A stretch of 35,169 nucleotides of DNA from Flavobacteriales bacterium (GTDB lineage Bacteria > Bacteroidota > Bacteroidia > Flavobacteriales_F > PHOS-HE28), in contig JADLAI010000054.1 of the NCBI GenBank assembly GCA_020848295.1, forward strand, positions 1 to 35,169, written 5' to 3'. The translations under genes were made by a program, and so were the position numbers. Below the pieces are notes generated by a model. It was not told the DNA's origin, ran no database searches, and saw only the letters and a list, made by a program, of their open reading frames with translations. Positions 31,100 to 35,169 of this stretch are shown in pieces (position 1 is the stretch's first letter; each line of letters begins with the position of its first letter).

Positions 31100-31939
31100 A
31101 TGAGCACAATGGCAATCACCGCCGCTGATGTGAACAAGCTGCGCCAGATCACGGGTGCAGGTATGATGGATTGCAAGAAGGCCCTCACCGAGGCCAATGG
31201 CGACTTCGATGCCGCCATCGATGTGCTGCGCAAGCAGGGCCAGAAGGTGGCCGCTAAACGCGCCGACCGCGATGCCACCGAGGGCCTCGTGATCGCCAAG
31301 ACCAACGCCGGGGCCACCCAGGGCATCCTGGTCTGTGTGAATTGCGAGACCGACTTCGTGGCCAAGAACGCCGACTTCAGCGCCATGGCCGAACGCATGG
31401 CCACCATCGCCCTGGAAAAGGGGCTGAACAGTGTGGAAGCCCTGAAAAGCGCCGCCTACGATAGCAATGGCATGACCGTTGCCGAAAAGCTCATCGAGCA
31501 GACGGGCGTGATCGGTGAGAAGATCGATGTGAGCGCCTGCGCGGAGGTGAAGGCCCCGTTCGTGTACGCCTACAACCACCCTGGGAACAAGGTGGCCAGC
31601 GTGGTGGGCCTGAACAAGCCCGGTTTCGAGACCGCCGCGAAGGATGTGGCCATGCAAGTGGCCGCCATGGGTCCGGTGGCCCTGGACAAGGCGAGCACCC
31701 CGCAGAGCGTGATCGATAAGGAACTGGAGATCGGCAAGGAACTCGCCATCCAGGAGGGTAAACCTGCCGACATGGCCGAGAAGATCGCCCAGGGCCGCCT
31801 GAACAAGTTCTTCAAGGAAAGCACCTTGCTGGCCCAGGAGTTCATCAAGGACAACAAGCTCAGCGTGGAGCAGTACCTGAAGAGCCAGGACAAGGACCTC
31901 ACCGCAACGGACTTCAAGCGTCACTCGCTCACCGTCTGA
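31100..31939 (+). CDS. tsf: Elongation factor Ts
   Basis: Guanine nucleotide exchange factor for EF-Tu. The protein is 279 residues from ATG 31100; the second ATG at 31109 gives MAITAADVNKLRQITGAGMM, the more typical beginning, and either may be used. The UBA-like domain runs ITAADVNKLRQITGAGMMDC and KKALTEANGDFDAAIDVLRK, then the TDFVAKN motif in VNCETDFVAKNADFSAMAER, which contacts EF-Tu. Two dimerisation-type core subdomains and the C-terminal IAQGRLNKFFKESTLLAQEF helix complete it. A strong terminator begins 22 bases after its stop. Confidence 0.97.
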   Translation: MSTMAITAADVNKLRQITGAGMMDCKKALTEANGDFDAAIDVLRKQGQKVAAKRADRDATEGLVIAKTNAGATQGILVCVNCETDFVAKNADFSAMAERMATIALEKGLNSVEALKSAAYDSNGMTVAEKLIEQTGVIGEKIDVSACAEVKAPFVYAYNHPGNKVASVVGLNKPGFETAAKDVAMQVAAMGPVALDKASTPQSVIDKELEIGKELAIQEGKPADMAEKIAQGRLNKFFKESTLLAQEFIKDNKLSVEQYLKSQDKDLTATDFKRHSLTV

Positions 31940-31961
31940 TGCACCGGAACATCGTATAGGG

Positions 31962-31993
31962 GAGGGGGGCTTCGGCCTCCCTCTTCTTATTTT
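31962..31993 (+). terminator. Rho-independent terminator of the rplM-rpsI-rpsB-tsf unit
   Basis: GAGGGGGGC (31962-31970), loop TTCG, GCCTCCCTC (31975-31983) forms nine pairs including one G-T. It is followed by TTCTTATTTT. The UUCG tetraloop adds stability. Its T tract overlaps a TATTTTG promoter-like box of pyrH (31988-31994). Confidence 0.9.
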
Positions 31994-32008
31994 GCCCCAC
32001 CTCCGATC

Positions 32009-32719
32009 ATGGCCAACAAGTACAAACGCATCCTCCTGAAGCTCTCCGGCGAAAGCCTGATGGGCAACAGATCCTACGGCATCGACAACGAGCGCCTCAA
32101 CCAGTATGCCGATGAGATCATCGCCATCGCCAGCAAGGGAGTGCAGGTGGCCGTGGTGATCGGTGGGGGCAACATCTATCGAGGCATGCAGGCCGAAGGG
32201 GCCATTGATCGCGTACAGGGCGATCACATGGGCATGCTCGCCACCGTGATCAACAGCCTCGCCCTGCAGAGCGCGTTGGAGGCCAAGGAATACAAGACGC
32301 GCCTGCTCACCGCCATCAAGATGGAGCAGATCGCGGAACCCTTCATCCGCCGCCGCGCGGTGCGCCATTTGGAGAAGGGCCGGATCGTGATCTTCGGCGC
32401 CGGTACCGGTAATCCTTACTTCACCACCGATACCGCCGCCAGCCTGCGCGCCATCGAGATCGAGGCCGATGTGATCCTGAAAGGGACCCGTGTGGACGGC
32501 ATTTACACCGCCGACCCCGAGAAGGACCGGAGCGCCACCAAGTTCGAACGGATCTCCTTCGAGGAGGTTTACAAGAAGGGCCTCAACGTGATGGACATGA
32601 CCGCCTTCACGCTCTGTAAGGAGAACAAGCTGCCGATCATCGTGTTCGACATGAACAAACCGGGCAACCTGGGTCGCCTGGTCTCCGGCGAACCCGTCGG
32701 CACGCTTGTTACGCTCTGA
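32009..32719 (+). CDS. pyrH: UMP kinase
   Basis: Phosphorylates UMP to UDP with ATP as a cytosolic homohexamer; the amino-acid-kinase fold is specific to bacteria. The protein is 236 residues. [14 protein letters not shown] is the phosphate-binding start. [58 protein letters not shown] and [20 protein letters not shown] follow, all family signatures. It begins 15 bases after the T tract of the upstream terminator; its promoter is probably TATTTTG (31988-31994), one base short of the full box. frr follows by 46 bases. Confidence 0.97.
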   Translation: MANKYKRILLKLSGESLMGNRSYGIDNERLNQYADEIIAIASKGVQVAVVIGGGNIYRGMQAEGAIDRVQGDHMGMLATVINSLALQSALEAKEYKTRLLTAIKMEQIAEPFIRRRAVRHLEKGRIVIFGAGTGNPYFTTDTAASLRAIEIEADVILKGTRVDGIYTADPEKDRSATKFERISFEEVYKKGLNVMDMTAFTLCKENKLPIIVFDMNKPGNLGRLVSGEPVGTLVTL

Positions 32720-32737
32720 CCGTGCAGCACCACCCTT

Positions 32738-32745
32738 TACTTTTG
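32738..32745 (+). promoter_or_regulatory. -7 box TACTTTTG for frr
   Basis: Perfect TAnnTTTG, 20 bases before the frr ATG. The nearest TTG (32706-32708) is 29 bases upstream, longer than usual. Confidence 0.55.
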
Positions 32746-32765
32746 CGCCTCCGAACCGAATAGCG

Positions 32766-33326
32766 ATGATCGACACCACCGCCGCACTGAAGACCTGCGA
32801 AGAACACATGCGCAAAGCCGTTGAGCACCTGGACAACGAGCTGCAGAAGATCCGCGCAGGAGCCGCCACGCCCAGCATGCTCGAAAGCGTGCGCGTGGAC
32901 TACTACGGCCAGATGGTGCCGCTTTCGCAGGTCGCCTCCGTGAACACGGGCGATGCGCGCACGCTGTTCGTGAAGCCCTGGGAGAAGAAGATGATCGACG
33001 CCATCGAGAAGGCGATCATCGGTGCCAACCTTGGCTTCAACCCAAGCAACAACGGCGAAAGTGTGATCATCCACGTGCCCATGCTCACCGAGGAGCGTCG
33101 CAAGGCCCTGTCAAAGGCCGCGCATGCCGAAGGGGAACATGCCAAGGTCGGTATCCGCAGCAGCCGTCAGAAAGCGATGGAGACGATCAAGGCGGCGAAG
33201 AAGGATGGCCTGCCCGAGGATGCCGCTAAAGGCTTGGAAGGCGATGTGGAGAAACTCACCGGCACCTACAACAAGAAGGTGGATGCGCTGATCGAGGCGA
33301 AGGAGAAGGATATCATGAAGGTGTGA
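32766..33326 (+). CDS. frr: Ribosome recycling factor
   Basis: RRF splits post-termination ribosomes together with EF-G. The protein is 186 residues, the family size. It starts with the helical CEEHMRKAVEHLDNELQKIR and the highly conserved AGAATPSMLESVRVDYYGQM. VASVNTGDARTLFVKPWEKK, IEKAIIGANLGFNPSNNGES and VIIHVPMLTEERRKALSKAA follow, and the long C-terminal helix ends VDALIEAKEKDIMKV. ATG 32766 fits the family N-terminus and follows a perfect promoter box. The stop is followed by a 593-base gene-free region; no terminator with a T tract was found after it. Confidence 0.98.
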   Translation: MIDTTAALKTCEEHMRKAVEHLDNELQKIRAGAATPSMLESVRVDYYGQMVPLSQVASVNTGDARTLFVKPWEKKMIDAIEKAIIGANLGFNPSNNGESVIIHVPMLTEERRKALSKAAHAEGEHAKVGIRSSRQKAMETIKAAKKDGLPEDAAKGLEGDVEKLTGTYNKKVDALIEAKEKDIMKV

Positions 33327-33919
33327 TAGACACGGCTCCCCGGTCGTCCTGCACCCTTCAGTCCACGCCACCGGTTCTGCACGGCGTGATACTTTCCAGT
33401 CGTCCTTCCGTGCTGGTCTGCTGTCTCGATCACGGATCGGTGGTATTCCAGAAGTTGAACCGCCCGGAATTGTTGATGCAGTCGGGCGGCGTTTATACCA
33501 TCTACGCATTCAATACCAGCCGATCCACTTGGCCTCTTTCCGGATGCCTTCTCCGCGAAACAGGTTCTGTAGGCCCCGCTACGCAACCTGTTTCGCGTAT
33601 CGTCCTCCGAAAAGATCACGGCGCGGCTCTTGGCCGGCCTTGAATGCGTAAATGGTATTACAGGATCAATGCAGCTGACCGCACGTTCCAAGCGAAGGGT
33701 CGGACAATGATCCCATGGAGCACTGATCAGGTCGGGAGATAACCTTCTTTTCGCTGGACCACCCGAAGAGGTCGCAGGTGGCCGAGCCACGAGGCGAACT
33801 CCTCGGTGAGGTCATGCTGAAGGTGAGCTGGCGGATCGGACAGCCCTGGGGTCCATCATGGTATCGGGCGTATAGCCATATTCGGGAGCACCGCCACGAC
33901 CGGTCGATCCCAAGGACGC
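33327..33919. other. Gene-free region between frr and the GIN-domain gene
   Basis: 593 bases between two converging genes. Open frames of about 100 and 174 codons exist here, but they have no recognised domain and run through the inverted repeats, so I do not call them. The region holds a 7-bp hairpin (CCGCCCG 33460-33466 with CGGGCGG 33483-33489), then the nested inverted repeat at 33495-33658. From 33659 to 33919 I see nothing recognisable. A decayed gene or a small mobile element are both possible. Confidence 0.55.
33495..33658. repeat. 164-base nested inverted repeat
   Basis: Outer arms: 19 bases at 33495-33513 (ATACCATCTACGCATTCAA) and their inverse at 33640-33658 with one mismatch. Inner arms: 13 exact bases CGCGAAACAGGTT (33554-33566) and AACCTGTTTCGCG (33585-33597), around a 4-bp stem GTAG/CTAC (33569-33572/33579-33582). 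The 40- and 42-base connecting stretches also share partial inverse similarity (CTTTCCGGATG against CTTTTCGGAGG). All share nearly the same centre, 33575-33577. It looks like a MITE-like or REP-like element, or a large hairpin. Confidence 0.8.
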
Positions 33920-35107
33920 CTACCTGTCCTCGTCCTCCATGACCCCTCGTGACCTTTTGTGGCCAGCGCTCCCGGTGTTATGGATGGTACCTGAACCCGT
34001 TTTCACGGACTCCAGGTGCCCGCTACAGTCCAAGTAGGCATCGCCGGATCCCATCAGGTTCACCTTGCCACTTCCCGCCATCAGGTTCTCCGCATGCACG
34101 GCACCACTGCCCATGATGTTCACCAGGATCCGATCGGTGGCGCCTGCCACTTGCACGTCCCCACTGCCCATCAGATCGATCGTGGTGGTGTTGGTCACTT
34201 CCAATTGAGCGCACAGCACATCTCCCGACCCTTGCACCTGGATGTTCATTTCCGTGGTTCCGATCGGACCTGCCATATCGATGTCACCCGAGCCCATCAC
34301 GGAGAGTTGAAGCGAAGGCGTGTTCTTGAACTCCGCCACATGGATGCTGCCCGAACCATGCACGATCAATTGTTCCAGGCGTGGGAGCCGCACGGTGATC
34401 AACACCTTCTCCATGCCCAGGTTTATACGGCGCCGAGTTTCGTGTTCGATGGACAGGATCCCTTGCTCCACCTTGATGTCGAGCATGTCCAATTGCTTTT
34501 GTTCGCCTTTGGCCACCACGGCGAATTCACCTTCCTCCACACGCACATCGGAACTGGATCGCAATGCGATGCCGTTGAAGCCGGACAGGTTGAAGATGCG
34601 CTCGTTGGCAACGGCCGCGGTCACCGTGGCCGGCGCTGGCATCGGTGCAGTGGTCTCTTGAACAGGAGTTCCGGATCCCGGGGTTTCCTTCGGCGCCTCG
34701 GTCTCCGTTTCCACGCGGAGGTCCTCGGTCCTCCGGTTCGCAGCAGGTACGACGGACGATCCTTGCTCGGGTCGGGGCAACGTCGGTGTGGCTGCGGTAA
34801 CGGTAGCTGCTGGCACGGCCGGTGTTCGAACCACGGTCTCATTCCTTCGTGGAACATCATCGGGGACCGGCGTGGCCGCTGGTGTGCTTCCTGAAAAGAG
34901 GTAGAGGCCGGTGCCAAGGAGAAGAGTGCCTATGGTGGTCATGAGCAAGGTGTTCAGGTTGAATTTCAACGTATGGATCAGCCAGGCTACGGCGCCCATG
35001 CCCAAGGGGAATGCGGCCACCATGTCCTGCACCTGTTCCAAGCTGACCTCCGGGGGCAGTTCACGCAACGGGGCGAGTACGGCTTGTTCTTCCTCTGCGC
35101 GGTTCAT
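33920..35107 (-). CDS. GIN-domain (DUF2807) membrane-anchored protein
   Basis: A 395-residue protein in three parts. Residues 1-45 are a short cytoplasmic segment (AVLAPLRELPPEVSLEQVQD). A membrane helix follows (about 52-70, NTLLMTTIGTLLLGTGLYLF). A Thr/Pro/Ala-rich periplasmic linker (about 73-165) leads to a GIN/DUF2807 beta-helix-like domain (about 168-380). The domain shows the repeated turn GSGD/GSGS: VHGSGSIHVAEF, VMGSGDIDMAG, VQGSGDVLCA, LMGSGDVQVAG, IMGSGAVHAEN, LMGSGDAYLDC and KTGSGTIHNTG. Such domains are common in Bacteroidota, often described as adhesin heads, with no proven function. The start overlaps the stop of an upstream gene (ATGA, 35104-35107). The N-terminal arrangement resembles single-pass anti-sigma factors, but that is inference. 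Confidence 0.85.
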   Translation of the reverse strand: MNRAEEEQAVLAPLRELPPEVSLEQVQDMVAAFPLGMGAVAWLIHTLKFNLNTLLMTTIGTLLLGTGLYLFSGSTPAATPVPDDVPRRNETVVRTPAVPAATVTAATPTLPRPEQGSSVVPAANRRTEDLRVETETEAPKETPGSGTPVQETTAPMPAPATVTAAVANERIFNLSGFNGIALRSSSDVRVEEGEFAVVAKGEQKQLDMLDIKVEQGILSIEHETRRRINLGMEKVLITVRLPRLEQLIVHGSGSIHVAEFKNTPSLQLSVMGSGDIDMAGPIGTTEMNIQVQGSGDVLCAQLEVTNTTTIDLMGSGDVQVAGATDRILVNIMGSGAVHAENLMAGSGKVNLMGSGDAYLDCSGHLESVKTGSGTIHNTGSAGHKRSRGVMEDEDR

Positions 35108-35169
35108 GGCAACAGGATCAATAGTGATCGGACGAGCTCGATGCGTAAGGGCTTGGTGCGACCCTCCAG
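35104..35169 (-). CDS. 3' end of an upstream gene, cut by window edge
   Basis: An open frame enters from beyond the right edge and ends at TGA 35106-35104, encoding a final LEGRTKPLRIELVRSLLILL plus one Pro. The 4-base overlap with the GIN-domain start matches the coupling seen at other pairs in the window. Only 21 codons are visible, too few to name; an ECF sigma factor is common in front of such genes in Bacteroidota but is not shown here. Confidence 0.5.
   Translation of the reverse strand: MEGRTKPLRIELVRSLLILLP

Noticed and set aside
30130-31407. 425-codon minus-strand frame opposite rpsB and tsf
   Set aside because: Antisense to certain ribosomal genes, no domain, no promoter box; a shadow frame.
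30911-32878. 655-codon open frame on the minus strand opposite tsf, pyrH and frr
   Set aside because: It lies antisense to three certain genes, has a composition of His/Gly/Val-rich shadow translation and no recognised domain; such frames arise from codon bias in GC-rich DNA.
33554-33597. Inner palindrome as an integron attC site
   Set aside because: The GTTRRRY/RYYYAAC core boxes are not present at the arm ends, and no cassette genes or integrase are nearby.
33554-33597. Inner palindrome as the frr terminator
   Set aside because: No T tract follows on either strand, and it lies 227 bases beyond the frr stop.
33495-33658. Outer inverted repeats as an invertible promoter segment
   Set aside because: Both neighbouring genes end toward this region, so no gene would be driven by either orientation; no invertase gene is nearby.
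33266-33790. 174-codon minus-strand frame after frr
   Set aside because: It overlaps the end of frr and runs through the inverted repeats; no recognisable domain.

Overview
The window looks like chromosomal core genome from a Bacteroidota bacterium, probably a GC-rich member of the Flavobacteriales lineage. The evidence is: a TonB-dependent receptor with a carboxypeptidase-D-like N-terminal extension; an HU-CCDC81/SPOR protein; a GIN/DUF2807 surface protein; an EF-Ts and an acidic-tailed S2 of Bacteroidota type; few Shine-Dalgarno sites; and repeated TAnnTTTG/TAnnTTCG promoter boxes, several with a TTG about 16-22 bases upstream. No phage, insertion sequence, CRISPR array or obvious defence island is visible. 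Genus assignment is inference.

Layout. 1-5.4 kb: dprA (minus, cut by the window edge), divergent from an outer-membrane receptor, kdsB and a membrane-spanning HU/SPOR protein. 5.5-8.1 kb: a DUF7793-like protein coupled to a short beta-propeller-like secreted protein, then a convergent hemJ-peroxiredoxin pair and an acyl-CoA thioesterase. 8.1-11.4 kb: a heptosyltransferase-like GT9 gene coupled to a small hypothetical, divergent from tatD-ansA. 11.6-16.6 kb: tRNA-Ser(GGA) with terminator, dusB, a LolC/E-type permease, an unknown polytopic membrane protein, a methyltransferase and rbfA. 16.6-19.6 kb: an MsbA-like ABC exporter and an acyltransferase-3. 19.6-23.9 kb (minus): a four-gene run of a small membrane protein, a lipoprotein cytochrome c, hflX and a class A penicillin-binding protein. 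23.9-29.2 kb: trpS, divergent plsC-gatC, a CPBP-like membrane protein with degenerate catalytic motifs, a TylF-like methyltransferase and kbl. 29.2-33.3 kb: rplM-rpsI-rpsB-tsf, a terminator, then pyrH and frr. 33.3-33.9 kb: a 593-base gene-free stretch with a nested inverted repeat. 33.9-35.2 kb: a GIN-domain protein translationally coupled to an upstream gene cut by the window edge.

Themes. Envelope building recurs: kdsB, GT9, MsbA-like exporter, acyltransferases, PBP1A and LolC/E-like permease. Translation is the second theme: ribosomal proteins, EF-Ts, RRF, RbfA, HflX, TrpS, GatC, DusB and tRNA-Ser. Many pairs share a 4-base ATGA stop/start overlap, and many genes have a promoter box within about 5-25 bases of the start codon, implying very short or absent leaders. 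I did not find a clear new multi-gene system. The most unusual signals are non-coding: the nested inverted repeat after frr, a structured leader in front of rpsB, paired CATGTnnACATG sites around the GT9/tatD promoters, and a perfect palindrome in front of the CPBP-like gene.
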